The translations under genes were made by a program, and so were the position numbers. This document shows, in pieces, positions 33,230 through 46,870 of a DNA stretch of 64,000 nucleotides. Under the pieces are notes generated by a model that ran no database searches, was not told where the DNA came from, and saw only the letters and a program-made list of their open reading frames with translations. The stretch comes from Trichobilharzia szidati. Taxonomy: Eukaryota; Platyhelminthes; Trematoda; Strigeidida; Schistosomatidae. The DNA is taken from NCBI GenBank assembly GCA_944472155.2, contig OX235271.1, positions 44,465,991 to 44,529,990 of the forward strand. Reading direction: 5' to 3'. Every line of letters starts with the position of its first letter. Positions within the stretch are counted from its first letter, which is position 1.

Positions 33230-36200
33230 TGATAAGCATGCCTATCAAGGGGAACCGCTGCAGAAGAGCTTTGTGCCAGTTTCCAGTTGAACAAGGAATG
33301 CAGTGTGGTAACTATAAGAGATGATTTCACAGCATGTGCACAAACCTGACTCCTGCAACACACAAGAGCTGCTGCAAACCTCTAGCTAACTGGCTATGCG
33401 GTGACAGCCGCAGTAATACTGAGTTCCGTGTTATGGAAGCCATTACCACTCTCAGTGGGGCTCTAAAGCATATGGACTGCAAGGGTCTTCCACCACAGGA
33501 GAAGAGCGACTACCTCTCAGACACCGATAACGCGGGTATCGTCATAGATAAGACAATACACGTTCCTGACGCGTCTCTGTCAGGCAGTGAGTGCCATTCA
33601 GCACAGCGGAGCACCCATAGTGCTCTCATAGTCCGGACACCCACGATAAGCCCCCAGTGACGGCAATGGAAAGACTGGCACGTAGAGGAGGCGTACAGGT
33701 GATCGAAAACCCGCAGCTGAAGTAGCCTAGGGACTTCAAGATTAGGCCTCATCCACACCGGTGGATAGCAGGCTGACATAGTCGACAACAGATTGTGAGG
33801 TGGGCGCCAATGAATAGCGCAATTTAGTCTCCTCAAAGGGCGAGATAAGGACATCATAAAGGCTACACTGTCCACGAAGGGCAGAAAGACACACACAGGG
33901 CAAGAATGCCACCGCAGGAAAATCTGATCTCTCCGACAGGTCGTTCGTTATCCACAAATTGGAATAATCACTGGTTTCCAACCTCAAGGTCTAGTTCGGA
34001 CATGATCTTAACTTGAAAAGGCCTCTCTTAGATAAGCCACTACCAACAATAGTGTCAAGTGTTACTATACACAGCTTGTATATAATCAGCCAAAATGCTG
34101 ATTATACAGTAAATCAACCTGCACGCCCTCTCAAAATTGCACTAAGCTCATAAGAAACTGATGCTGTATTAAGCAACTGTCAAACTCTAAAAGAATCAGG
34201 CATACACATCCGTGCCGACTTATGCCCGGCAGACCACGTTAAAAGACAAACTGTGGCTCTAGAATCAAGCGAACAGTGACCAAACGGCAAGAAAATCTTT
34301 AGGACTAAGGGTTTTCCGGTTGTCAAGGCTCGAAGTTTGATGATCCTGAAACCCCTGGTGGTGGGCGGGAGAAGCATCAAATTGAATTGACAGTTCGCTA
34401 CACGAATACCACAGCCTGTTGAACAAACAGACTGAGCTGAGTAATGCGATAGACTCTTGAAATCCGAATGTAATTATCACCACAGAGACATGGCTCACAT
34501 CTGATGTTACTGAAAACGAAGTTAACCTTCCAAACTTCGTAATGCATACGGTGCATTGACTAAGCTGACTCCTTTGCGGCTCGGTCATCTATCTAAAGAA
34601 ATGCTTAACCATGTGTAACATCAAAGCTCCCACACACGATAGTCAATCGCGGAAATTCTACGCTGCAGACTTAAATGCAAACGCCAAGATATTTACCTCA
34701 TTACTATATACCACAGTCCAGACTGCAGTGAAGAGGATTTCCCAGTAGAGAAGCTAAGCTCCTGGCATCGAAATGTTGGAGTGTAGTAATCGGTGACTTA
34801 AACGCCCCAACAGTTGACTGGACAAGCCTTACACCGCCATCTTCAGACAACTCCTTTGATTATAAACTGCTGGAATCTTGAATTTCACTTGACTTAGTCT
34901 AATACGTCATGAAGCCCACGCGCTACGACTCACAGCACTCCTCTTGAAACCTGGACCCAGTGTTCTCCCATGGTGAGGATGTGGATCTCATACAACATCT
35001 TCCTCCTTTAGGAAGAAGTGCTCACGCTTTGCTCACTTTCAACTTCACATTAGCGGTTTCTTGGGCCAAAAAACCACAGCTCGACCAAACTTTTGAAAAG
35101 CTGATATAAATGCTATCGTCTCAGCAGCCAACTCAGTGAACTGGTGCATCGACCCAGAGTCCCAAGTAGAAGCCGCATGGAGCCAGTTTAAACAACTTTA
35201 CGCCCAAGTAACCGAACCTTTCATCCCTTGGTATGTCTCAAATGGTTGAAAACATTACCCTTCTTGGATAAACTGAGAGATCCGTAAGTTACTCAGACGT
35301 AAACACAAATAATGGAACCTGTTTACCACACTTGAGATTCCTGAGACCAGAAAATTGTACGGCTCTGCTGGGACAAAGCTATTTCAGAAATCCGTCAATC
35401 AAGGATGATGTTCGAAGCACACCTGGCTCAAAGTGCAACGGCACAACCTCAGAAAATGTTTTCGTTCATCAACTTCAGGAATTAGACATCCAGTGGTGTC
35501 CCAAACCTGACTATTGACAATGGCGCAGTCGAAGATCTTAAAAGGTGTAGGCAATGGAAGACTACTTCTCCCAAGTCTTTGCACAGCAGTCATCACTCCC
35601 TAAATGGTCAGCTCTGACTGCAGCAGAGGAATACGGGATAGATTCCGTCGACATCGACCAAGACATCGTACTTAACTGCCTAATGAAACTAGATGCAGGG
35701 AAATCAACGGGTCCTGATAATCTTCTTCCAGGGCTCCTCAAAGAGCTGCCAGCTCACGTAGCCGGCCCACTGAATGCGATCCTCAAGCTATCTCTCCTAA
35801 ATGGAGTGTTTCCGCATGACTGGAAAGATGCCGCATTAAACCCCATCCAAAAAGGAGGATCAAGACAAAGCCCTTCAAACTATAGGCCTATTAGTTTCAC
35901 CAGCACTTTAATCGAGATATTGGAAAGAATCAAAAAGGAAGCTATCGTGGCACATTCAGAAAACAACAACAAGTTGTCCGGATCACAGCTAGGCTTCCGA
36001 AGAAACTTCTCATGTCTGTCAAATCTCCTCACTTCAAGAGAAAGCTGGGTGAAATCAAGGGATAACACAAGGCAGAAGGCTACTCATGAAGTTGGAGGGC
36101 TTTGGAATCGAAGGAGGCTTACTAAACTGGATTACGTGATTCTCACAGACAGGAGGCAGAGGGTCAGGATCAACTCGAAACTCTTCTCCTAGACAACAGT

Positions 36201-37130
36201 GCGTAGCGGAGTGTCATAAGACACGGTACTCAGACCTCTCCTATTTATTTTACATATCAATGAGTTACCTCTGCTAACGGATTACCCAGTGGTCCTATAG
36301 GCAGGTGACTTAAAAATTTGGAGAGAGCTGAAGGGCAACAGTGATACGCTCACGTTGCAAAAGGACCTCAACAAATTGTCAGAGTGGTCCAGAGAATGGA
36401 TGCTCCCGATCAATGTAGCGAAATGTGCAACCATGTGCATCGGAAAATCAAGCATCAGCTCCTATGAAGTAGAGGGAATAACACATCCACCAGTTCAGAC
36501 TCATTTGGATTAAGGTGTCACAGTTAACCACGATTTAAAAACTACAGCACACTGTCACGGGTGGTCGCACGTAGTTTCCCATCGTAATGGGGAATTCGCA
36601 GAGCCTTTATTAGAATCATCATAGATATTTTCACCTCCTTATATACGTTACTGGTGAGTTCAAGACTGGAAAGCTGCATCCAGGAAGTCAGTCCAGACTC
36701 ACATATTCTAGAAAGAGTTCAAAGGAAGGCAACACGTATTATTCTCGGCATGACTAATTTGTCATACGAGAAAAGACTAGACAGTTTAAATCTCTTCTCC
36801 CTGTCATACCGTAGGCAGAGAGGAGATTTAATCACAATGTTTAAAATTCTAAACAATGACTGCGAACCTGACCTATTCTCTCTTTTCCTGCCCACCGGGT
36901 CGGAACACCTTAGAGGACATAGCAGGAGATTTCAAAAAGCAAGAAGAAATCATATTGCTGTTGAGTACTGGTTCTCACAACGAGCAATAAACTCTTGGAA
37001 CCGACTCCCAGATGAAGTGTTGTCTGCAGCCTCAAATGATTAATTCAAGAAGGGTTTGGACGAGCACAGAAATTTACTAGTAAAGGAAGGCCCTAAGCCT
37101 TCTATCCTCAGCCAATCAATCTGAATCTAT
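33230..37130 (+). mobile_element. CR1-like LINE, nearly full length but heavily mutated
   Basis: ORF1 starts at ATG 33238 with a PHD-like Cys/His pattern (CRRALCQFPVEQGMQC, FHSMCTNLTPATHK). An endonuclease trace (ITTETWLTSDV) lies near 34480, and RT at 35554-36192 (LDAGKSTGPDNLLPG, PSNYRPISFTSTLIEILE, GSQLGFRRNFSC). The catalytic box near 36300 reads AGDLKIW instead of FADDLKIW, so it is inactive. The C-terminus is at 36654-37043 (RLDSLNLFSLSYRRQRGDL, AINSWNRLPDEV). The 3' tail CAATCAATCTGAATCT at 37113-37128 marks the true end. Many stops and frameshifts show an old copy. Confidence 0.8.
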
Positions 37131-40048
37131 AACTAGTCTCATACCGCTGTCACTATCCATTACATTTATGACATGAGAGTGACTTAAATCTTCACAAAAA
37201 TTCCGGTGAAAAGCAGCAACTGCTCGCCTACTATCGAGGAGCGAGTGCAATGAAACCAATTTGGTTTATACGAACCAGTAAAAAGGTTGCATGTAAAGGC
37301 GCGAAAAATCTTCAAGGTTAGGACCATCAATAAAAAGAGTGGTATTCCATGTTTTCCTTTTGGTATCAGGTCCACATCTGATAGTTTATGCCTACGACGT
37401 ACACCATATATTAACCTTTCTACTCAAACCGAATACTACGTACTATAGTGTATATATATGTTTATTTACATGCCTGTGCTAAATTTCGTACTAATTAGTA
37501 TGAAATTAGATTATTTTTTCATCACTATTATTATCTAAACGTTAACAAGTAAATTGTCAGCGTATATTTCACTTAGTTTGTTAAGTAGTAATTCAATATC
37601 ATCATTGACGTGCCGATTAATTCTTCTCTGGTACTGAAAGACTATAATTTTGTATACAGGAGTTTAGTCATTCAGAATGTCCTGATCACTTTCCACAACT
37701 TTATCTAGTGAACATTTGCACCACAAATCTACCAATGTGCCTTGTTGAAACGAAGTAGTCTTTTCGAAAGTATATACTTGCTTATACTGTTATCACATGG
37801 TTTTTTGAAGTTTAATGTGCATAGACAGAAAAAATGCCTTGACTGTTGAAGGTAATTTAATAACGTACATAAGCGAAAGAAATAGGTGTGTTTTTACCCG
37901 AAAGTGAACTTCAGTAAACAGTAATAACAGCCCCGTGAGTTTCAACTTCTAATAATAAGTAAAATTGAGAAACCATGCTTGCTGAAGGTTTTTTAGAATC
38001 AATACACTTTGCATTGACAAAAACTTTGGTGTCTATTGCTTCCTCCAGCCATCGGCATTTTTAGTCAAGTAGAGAGAATAACCTTAGGTAAAACTAATTC
38101 AATTCAAAATGCCCAGGAAAATTATTGTTCATGATTCTTCTCAGTCTATTGACCACTATACTGGTTGGATTTACAGGGTAAATATTAATATTAGAGAGTC
38201 TGGACCAAATAAGGGCTGTAGCTGAGATGATATTGTTCTTCCGATTTTTGTCTAATATAAGGGAAATGTTTAACACGACTATGTTTCATATGACCCTCTT
38301 GGATATTACAGTTGAAATTATAGGGGGATTCTTAACTTCGTAGTATTTAGCCCGGAATTTTCCCCAATTATAGAAGTAAATATGTTTTATAACTCAGAAC
38401 TTTCTTAACAAGACTAAGGAGAATGACTCGTTAATTTACAAGGGTTATGTGAAGTCATGAGTAACTATCTTGACCATTTTGAGTCTTCATCACTCAGCAT
38501 GATGTGGGTTAATGTTGATTAACCACCGAGTTTCTTGTTTCTGCATTAACCAGAGGGATGCAATTGTCCATACCGTACTGCAATTTGTAGTCTTTCCAAA
38601 GTGTTTGGTTTTGCACATCTTTAGACGCTTTAAAAGTTTTTAATTGACATTTAACAAATTGCTGTTTGGCTGACGGGTTTATTACATCCACGACTTTCCT
38701 TATTGGAACAGCAGCCAATCTTAAAAATTAATCAGGAAATTCAAAAAGAAGTTTTTCCGACTCACTATTCTGTAAAACTCATGCCGTGTTAACATTTGTA
38801 TCAATGATATATAAAATTAAAACATAAAACTCGATAAAATCAGGTTTCCAAATTGAATGAATGCATTCATTGAATTCCCACCGCTTGACAAAATGTAGGG
38901 CACAGACAATACCATTAGAAAAATTATTTATTTTTAACATTGTAACGAAATCGAGCCGCATCGAGAGTCGTGGCAAAATGTGACTGTGAAGAAAATATCA
39001 AGAAAGCATATTAGGCTAATCAAAACTTTGTACTCCAAATTATGAATCTGTGTAAAACATTATGGAAATTTGTTGTTTTCGGTGACAACAACTAGTGGTG
39101 TTCGTTAGGTACTGGTTTTATTATAAACGTACTATTGGATCAGGCTATTTGGCTTAATTACAAAAACTAACTTGCTACATGAAAAAGAGCAGTTTGGCTT
39201 AACGTACACAAGTAATGTTGTTCTGCTGCCTGAAGAGATTGATAAAATGCAGTCTTTGGAATGCTCAAAGTAAAAAAATTGAATTTTTATCATGAGCTTG
39301 AACCCTGTCATTTGTAAAAACAACGCTATGAAAATGATGAACACTAATTCTTAGTTTAATTGTAGGGACGCTTTTTGTAAGCAAGTAAGTAGCTCTCAAA
39401 CACTTTACCACTGTAGTGAACCACACTTCAGTACTCTGTAATGTGAACTCCGAGGTGTTACAAAATAAACAGATGCACTTCTGCATAAAGCTTCATGTTA
39501 GTTTTCTGAAATGGGATTTGCTTGAAAAGTATGCTTTAGGTACTTGACCGATGATTATTCCGGTACAAATTTCTCTTCAGACACCTTAATCTGGGTAGTG
39601 CTATAAGCCTTTATTACATAACAGTACATAAACCTCTTATAGACTACAAAGTTGCGTTGTTTTCATATTGATTTCGCGTTGCATGGGAGTAAACCGATGC
39701 CTGGAAGTGTGATTGTGGCGACACTATGGTAACAGCCCACGGAACTTGATCTAAGGTATTGTCGATAACTTCCTGCGTTTTGTCCGTCAAACATGACTAA
39801 AAATAGATCTGGATCTATTCCCACTTCATGTTCTCTTCTAAACTTGCTTTTACGTACAGTGACATTATTTTTATTTTGTTTAACTTCTATGTCTCTGTAG
39901 ATTGTGGTTCGACATATTTGTACTCTTTTTTGCCTATCTAACGTACTTTAATTAAATTTTTCTCCGGATTACTAAGCATATTTACTTTGGTGTTTGTGTT
40001 CTTTGATTTTAGTCATAAGAAACTGGTATTTCAACTTATATAGCAACA
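37131..40048. other. Intergenic stretch upstream of CMC1
   Basis: Mostly AT-rich with no supported gene. Two minus-strand frames, 38509-38718 (69 residues, MAAVPIRKVVDVINPSAKQQ at its start) and 38094-38276, have coding-like composition but no splice context or motif I recognise; they could be remnants of a retroelement or exon. The CMC1 promoter should lie just before 40049. Confidence 0.4.
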
Positions 40049-43000
40049 ATGACTAACGTGGATGGTTACTATTCATATACTGGAGGTCCAGTTGGGTATG
40101 GTAATTGAAGTCCTATGCTTCACTCTTGTCTTCAGGTGATCCCGACAGCAAATATATTTCTGATGGAGAACGTAGTAGTATACTTTCGAAATTTGTACAG
40201 GAAAAGCTTTTAAGTGAATTATGCGTTGAAGAATGGAAGGATTGGAGGAAATGTCTGAGGGAGAATAGAGAAAAATGGTTCGGTTCTTGGCGATGTAGAC
40301 CCATGTATAAATCATTCGATCAATGCCAGAACAAGTGGGTAGATTTTCCTTATTTTATAATATTACCATGTGATATATGGAGCTTTGGTTAGTCGAGTGA
40401 AGTACTTGAATTCCATCCAAAGAGTTCGAGATTCAAACATTGTTCCATATAATTTCGTCTATAAAAACTGGGTGGCATGATAAGTCCTCAGTCCAGTACA
40501 TAACATATACACTGAGTTTCTCAGTTGCACAGAGACCATCACACCAAATCTGGCTAGTTTTCAGCTAACAGCAGGTGTTATGACAGTGTAATTTTTATCA
40601 GTTTTACGTAAGTTCCCTATTCAACTGTGGATATAGAAAAGCCTAAAATCTCAGGCAATAGTATATCGCTCCAAGTGAAATAAAGACCAACACCAAATGC
40701 TCCTAATTTACTGTAACTTATTTTCAGCCAAATCTGCCACTGATCTCCATTGTTTCGGGAACTTCTAAAGTTTATCCACATTTCGTAACAGTGGAAATAA
40801 GTGTCATCTGATTGTGACAGCATTATGCATAATAGATGGAATCAATGAATAAGCAGAAGTAGTGAGGTTAGGCACACAATTCCCAGGAAAAACACATGTG
40901 ATGCTGGCAGGAAGTTGTTATTTTCATCACGAAACGCGACATTGCTTGAAGCATGACTATGATGAAAGCAACAAGGAACAGTTTCGAACGTTAAATTTCG
41001 GAAGGTTGCTCCTATGCAAATATTGTGCATACTTTTCTACACAAGTTAGTGCAGAAAGTTATTATCAACAAATGACCTATCATTACTGTGTACTACACTA
41101 AGTTTTCACATCTTATGCTTTATGTCAGATAGGTAAGGGGAAGGAAAACAAAGAAAGGACTGTAATATAACAGCTCGGAGATAAAGAAGACATATAAAGA
41201 TGTGGTATTAACACTGAGATAAAAGGAGCTTGAATACATCCTCGCCATAGGTATTAATTTTGAACTGTATCACCTGTTTTTAATCATAGTTTCTGTTATC
41301 ACGTAATGATTTAAAAAAAAATAATTATAATAATAATTCTGTGTATTAGTCTTTAAAGAAAAATCACTGACTTCAGAGATTGATATGATGACAAAGGTTC
41401 TACAACATATGAGTGAGCGGTAGGACAGGAACGTTAAATAAATGACTGGCGCAAGTGATTATTTATTCAAAATAGAAAAATATATTCCTTTGCGTTCCCA
41501 CTGGAACATAGATCTTCAAGCTAGAGCTTTGAAGTTTCGGTAACAGTGGTTCTATTTTTACGGAGTAGGATTGCTAGTCTCACGCCCAACCTCCTCTCTT
41601 CGCGGGGCTTATTACCAGCTAAGCGAGACTTGGAAGTGCATCGGCTAGAAACAGAATCCCGGACCACGTGGGTGGCTGACGATCATTCTGCCTCTGCGCC
41701 ACCGACGCTCTATTCGAAATAAGTGTATAAATTTGCCACCTAGCAAGACTGCAATCCAAAGACAGTGACCCATTGGCATTTACTGTTAATGGGCAACTGT
41801 GAATATAACTGGCATACATCGAGGAATAAGCATATTAAGTTCTAGTTATTTTGCACTTAAAAACGAAACACATTTCAGCGAAGAGGCTTTTTCCGACGAA
41901 TTCATTTTCTCCCTTACCTGTTCATTTACATTTATATACGATTTTTTCCATGAAATAGTGTAGTAACAAAGGTGACGAGTTGTTATAATCATAGTTATTT
42001 ATATCAGTCAGGAGTTGAATGTGTATTGGGGCTACACAATGATGAGTAATTTAATGAATATGTAACCAGGATGCACAAAAAAACGAAGGAGAATATGAAA
42101 CTACATAAAAGTTAGAAAAACAAACAAAGAGGAATCAAATTTGTAAAAACCAACAAGGTTGTTACCATGATGGTAGAGGTGGTTGAACAATTTTCTTATG
42201 TATGTACAACTCCGGTTTCTCGGTCTGAATAGCTGAAGCTTCAAGAATGCAGAAGAGACGAAAGCATATTGGCTTTCACTTTGTAAATTACTTTGAAGGA
42301 GACGGAAGATGTTGAGATGGAATACCCGACCAGTGTTGACAAGGTGTTCGATTATCGCACTCCTTATAGAGCCACTACTGCCTTTCTGGAACCCCTTTAA
42401 ACGCGTTGAATGACCAATGCATCTAGCTCTATAAGAACAGATGAACCGATATACGCAAATGACAAGAAAATGAATTGGCCGAGAAGTGCCTCTTCGCTGA
42501 ACTACGTGTTTTGTGTTCATTAGTGTCCGATTGAGCGTTATGCATGAATTTCCATTTGCTCACTGTCCAGAACAGGATATTGCCTTGACACCACCAGTTC
42601 TTTTGGAAGCGTTCGTATACAGCCAAGAAGTGATGGAGGACTCATGATTACCAACTGAGGTGTATCTTAAGACCAGCGTAATACTTTGCTCTTTGTAATT
42701 TCATTCATTCCGCTGAGTAACCTATCCAATTCGAACTTAAACATTCCTTACACTTTTTTCTAACAGAGTGTACTAATTTTCCTCTATCTGATAAACAAGC
42801 GGGTTGGTTGACCCGAATAAGATAAGAAATCTAGAGAATAGTTCAGCTATACCACTCACTACATGCACTTACACACAACCATACAATAGGATGGCATAGG
42901 ATGACAGTTTTAAAATCTAATGTCACAGGGTATAGGGAGAGATTGATAACAGAAGCTTTGTTTATCGAATCAACTGCAAATACATGTAATAGGAATGATT

Positions 43001-43684
43001 CATCACCTGTCCCCGATATCTGGAAAATTCTACTACCCATACGACAAATAGGAGAGAACAAAGAAAACTATAAAACTCAAGTGTCAAAGTCGTGTGATCA
43101 CAATTGATATGATTATGAACAATAAATTTTGTTCGAAACGTCATCCAGTAAATAATACTGTTTCACTGTGTGATATACCTAATAAACAAACTAATATGAA
43201 ACAAGCGGGTCTTCATGCGGCTAATGTCACAACTACACTCTTCACCACCCAAAACAGTATAAACTGACTGCTGTTGATCTACCTGCTCAGTATCTCTAAG
43301 ACGATGGAAATCGCATTCTTCTGTTCTGTCTCATCCGAGTATTTCGTGACTTTAGTACGCTGTTGCGATGACGTAAAACTACTACAGTTGGATCCTGGAT
43401 TTGGTCTTTTTGTATCTCGACGAAAGGATTTAAGTCACAAATGTCTATTCCTATTTATAAGTCCAGACGTTGGTTTGAAGTAGATATTATAAATCTAACT
43501 ATCACCACATAGTGATATTTTACATGCAAACTTTTATTCTTTTTTACGCAGATATCTTTTAAATCCAGAGGAAGTGAAAAAGCTGGAGGAAGATTACCTA
43601 AAATTCCGTTCAGATTATCGGAAAACTGGTGTGGGTCGCTCTTTTATGACAAAGGAACGAATTAGAGAGTTTTGCGAAATGTAA
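40049..43684 (+). CDS. CMC1: CMC1, twin-CX9C mitochondrial complex IV assembly factor
   Basis: Three exons: 40049-40100, 40136-40334 and 43552-43684 (stop TAA 43682-43684). Intron 1 is 35 nt (gtaatt...cag, phase 1); intron 2 is 3,217 nt (gtgggt...cag, phase 2). The frame joins cleanly to a 127-residue protein. It has two CX9C motifs, CVEEWKDWRKC (C47, C57) and CRPMYKSFDQC (C71, C81), forming the helical hairpin with two disulfides that defines this family. The C-terminal part (LEEDYLKFRSDYRKTG) resembles the C-terminus of human CMC1 as I recall it. CMC1 acts in the intermembrane space with COX1 during early complex IV assembly and is imported by the MIA40 pathway. The N-terminus is longer and more Gly/Tyr-rich than in the human protein. 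CMC2 is less likely given the CX9C spacing and C-terminus. Confidence 0.88.
41460..41720 (-). repeat. Possible tRNA-derived SINE in CMC1 intron 2
   Basis: On the minus strand an A-box-like TGGCGCAGAGG (41701-41691) is followed about 25 nt later by a weaker B-box-like GGTCCGGGATTC (41665-41654). The block is GC-richer than the intron around it and is followed by an AT-rich tail with AATAAATAAT near 41460. Schistosomes carry tRNA-derived SINE-like families such as SM-alpha; I found no hammerhead core here. Confidence 0.4.
42101..42620 (-). mobile_element. Decayed Penelope-like nuclease fragment in CMC1 intron 2
   Basis: The minus frame reads VICVYRFICSYRARCIGHSTR, which follows the PLE GIY-YIG pattern (VY-x2-C-x-C-x4-YIG-x-T), then SGSIRSAIIEHLVNTG, matching IRSAILAHLVET in the palindromic copies. 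The cores are degraded: the second Cys of C-x-C is Ser-Tyr and Y-I-G is C-I-G. It is an old copy of a different PLE subfamily. Confidence 0.65.
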
Positions 43685-43840
43685 TATCTTAATCTCTTAT
43701 TCTTGTAGAAAATTTCAGTTCGTAAATATATTTATATTTATTATGTATATAAGATGTATTCATTCATTGTATGTAATTTACGAAAAAAGAGCAAAATTGA
43801 GGGAAGCAGAATGGTAATGTGTGTGATTTGTGTTAACATA

Positions 43841-43846
43841 AATAAA
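43841..43846 (+). terminator. Likely polyadenylation signal AATAAA of CMC1
   Basis: First AATAAA after the CMC1 stop, 157 nt downstream. Confidence 0.55.
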
Positions 43847-44207
43847 CATAATTGACGTACATTAGAGGGCAAGTTTTGGTACGGCTTCACAGCCCAGCAA
43901 CAATGAAAATGCTTTACAACTCACACGGCAAAATTAACGCAAAACGAAATGCTACAGACAAAAGGAAGTTTAACATATAAAGGAAGGAAATCACATGAAA
44001 CACCGAATTGGTGACTTGTATAAATGCCACAAGTTGGACAAACGAGCAAAAGATTCATCAACACGATGCATAATAGAACAAAATGATGAGAAAAGGTTTT
44101 AAGATGTCCAAGTTTCGCATGTAACCACGTGAAAATAGAAGTTAGGGATAAACCTATAAACTGAAGTAACATTTCAATTCTATGAAAGCTAATATCCGCT
44201 TATCTGA

Positions 44208-44361
44208 TCACGGAGTTCTACTCCCTACAAGAGGAGCATCACGACGAAGTCTTTGGGAAGCCTCATGTTTCGGTGCTTGCTTAGAAGCTGGAGGGTTCGA
44301 TACAGAATGTGTTCCTGGAGCAGGTAAAGCTGCCGGTGGTGGAGGAGGTGCTTCTTGTTTC
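44208..44361 (-). CDS. Putative terminal exon, Pro/Ala-rich C-terminus of an unknown gene
   Basis: On the minus strand a good acceptor (TTTCTGCTTTCATAG) ends at 44362. The exon would then read, after one base completing a codon, 50 residues starting KQEAPPPPPAALPAP, continuing through basic sequence (ASKQAPKHEASQRLRR) and ending APLVGSRTP before TGA at 44208-44210. Its GC content is higher than the flanks. No upstream exon in the right phase was found, and the synaptobrevin TM exon upstream on this strand ends in the wrong phase. It could be the last exon of a gene, or chance. Confidence 0.35.
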
Positions 44362-44370
44362 CTATGAAAG

Positions 44371-45789
44371 CAGAAATAAAGAGATTTGAGAAAATTAGCG
44401 CAAAGAGGATCAAAATTATAGTAATTTGTGACGTATTAGGCAAGCTGAAGAAATTGTATAAGAAGTTATTTTTCAAGCCTCAACATGTTAACTTTACATC
44501 GCTTAAGTCGAAAATCAAAATTACAGCGCCCCGTTTTTTACATTTGTCTAGCGACAATAATAACGACAGTATTACAGATACACTTTCGAAATGCTTGTTA
44601 AATGCCTCATGATTCCGTGAAGATAGGTGTTGGTCCAAATCTACTGATAATGAATGAAATGTGATGAGGCACTATAGTTTGATGGTCGATTTAAAGACTT
44701 GCAAGCTGAGTCTTTTAGTGCTTGTTGGTACCTCAGACAGGTATTTATAGTCTTTAGAGAATTCCTCATATGGTTCTTGGGTGACTTAGAAGCTGTATCA
44801 CTTAACACTGAAGTCTAAACTTTACCAATAGGGTATTATGAGCACAGCTGATCTGCTGCAGAACTAGATTATGCTGTTCTCATGTTTAGCCAAATCTTTT
44901 GATGACCAGAGATTCGTAAAAATAGTTAAGAGTGGTACTTCCTGACATTATGAAATATTGCACCCTAGAATGTCTGCAATGTCGATTTTCATGTTTTAGC
45001 AGAGATCTAGTGGAACACCATGGAAGCATTAAGTCACAAGGTGTCCGACAAATAGGAGCGAAGCTATCATCCAAAAGGAAATATTAGCATTAGCTGTTGG
45101 GTGTTGAGAACTCAGGGATTCTCCGTTCTTTTCCATATGAATCGTATAAATACACTGATTAACTCTTTGTAGAAGGGCTAACACTAGGTGACTTGCGTAC
45201 GCTGCTACGACATATTGAACAGTTTTCAAGTTTATGGACACAATCCCAGCAGGTCCATATACATGTCCAGTTTATTACTAAATCCCACTAAGCACAGCAG
45301 TAAGTGATATGTTAAGAGAAAAGACTGTCGTACTTTTCTATGGGCATCACTATCTTAGTCAAGAAAAACGGTAGTTATCCATACATACGAGACCACCAAA
45401 AAGTTAATGGTACCACAAGAAGAAGGCACTCTTTCCCACACAGACAAAATAAAACACTAGATACTTTTATTGCTGCAAAATGCTCTTCAAATTTTGCATT
45501 GCTTTACTGACTGGTAGAGTTGCCATCAAAAGATTGATAGAAAACACTACTGTAGTTATATACGGGATAGTATGGATTATAACAAAACTGTTCGGTTTGA
45601 GCCACATTTCAGTGACTGATTCAGGTAGTCTTAAACTAGCTCCATTACTTATAAGTTTCTAATATTCAGTGATGAAATAATTGCACATAGGCAGTCTTTT
45701 GAATGCCGTTCTTAACAAGTTATGTCATTTTTCAGCACTCGTGAACTTATAGTTAGACAATTATTTAAAATCATTAGGCGAACGGGTTG
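44371..45789. other. Intergenic stretch, no gene seen
   Basis: Short minus-strand frames at 44886-45241 look like noise or very old retroelement sequence. Confidence 0.4.
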
Positions 45790-46450
45790 CAAAGAAAACT
45801 AATACGATTTCCAAGGACGGTATGAATGGAATACTTTGAAAGGCGATTCAGCTGGTCTGGCAGTCACACAAAAGTTATTCAACATCCACCTGCACGATAT
45901 GTAGACATCGGTCATGCGACTTCAACGGAAGTAGCGGAAGCCCTCTAACCTAGAAATAAGCAGAGCAGCAGCACTTGGTGTTTTGATGCCGGTGTATAAG
46001 GGTGATGGTGATGAATTATTGACTGGGCTAACTAAGATATTAGGTAGTATGTGGGATTCTGAAATATTCCCACTAAACTGGTGCAGGCAATGGCAGTTTA
46101 TACGAAAGAAGACATCTTCCAGAGGCAATCGTAGGGGTATTGGCCTGATCAACAGAACCTAAAATTCTAGATTTCACAATCCTGAGGAGACCAAGCGGTG
46201 CTCAGCAGAAACATAAACGGCGACCTTTAGACCGGGACGAGGGTGTGTTAATCATATCCCTCGACACGCTCTGGAAAATACCTGCAGTCCAACACTTGCC
46301 ACATTTCTTGGTCTGAAGGTCGTTGACCAACAGGTAGTGGTTACGTCTGGTCGTATATGGAATGTCGGGAAAGTATATCGCACCAAGGAAGGCACCCTAC
46401 TGGGACTCACTTAATTGTACAATGCTTTATGGAGAGTTGTCATCTAAGGT
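45790..46450 (+). mobile_element. RTE-like LINE fragment (second subfamily), first part of RT
   Basis: Across three frames one can read STEVAEAL, LTKILGSMWDSEIFPLNW, FIRKKTSSRGNRRGIGLIN, FRPGRGCVNHI and FLGLKVVDQQVV. These follow the order of RTE RT: helix before W-D-S-E, N-x-R-G-I, and the x-G-F-R-P-G-R-G-C block. It is frameshifted throughout and inactive. Confidence 0.7.
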
Positions 46451-46870
46451 AATGAAAACCAGATCTTCAGGAACGTATCGTGGCACCATTTCTTAGTTTC
46501 ACTGTTTAGGTACCGATGGAAGTAGCCCTGATTAACTTTAGCGACTTAAGGATTGATTCGTTACTATGAATCTTACCGATTAAGGATAGAGGTAACACAC
46601 AGTAGTCGGAACACCTTGGTCAGAAATCTTAGTATGTCTGGCACATGATTTGCTCCTTTCAAGTGTAAGATGCTTCCACAGGACTAGACTGCACCGGCTA
46701 CTAGTTTAATATGAAGTGATCGGTCGGTTTTCGACATAGAACTTTGCACATATGTGCGGCAGTTCAAGTCGCCCCACTCCATGTAGCACACAAAGCAAGA
46801 GAAGAAATGCATAATATAGTCAGTAAACAGAGGTGTGAGACAAAGGAATAGTAATAACGGAAATCATAAT

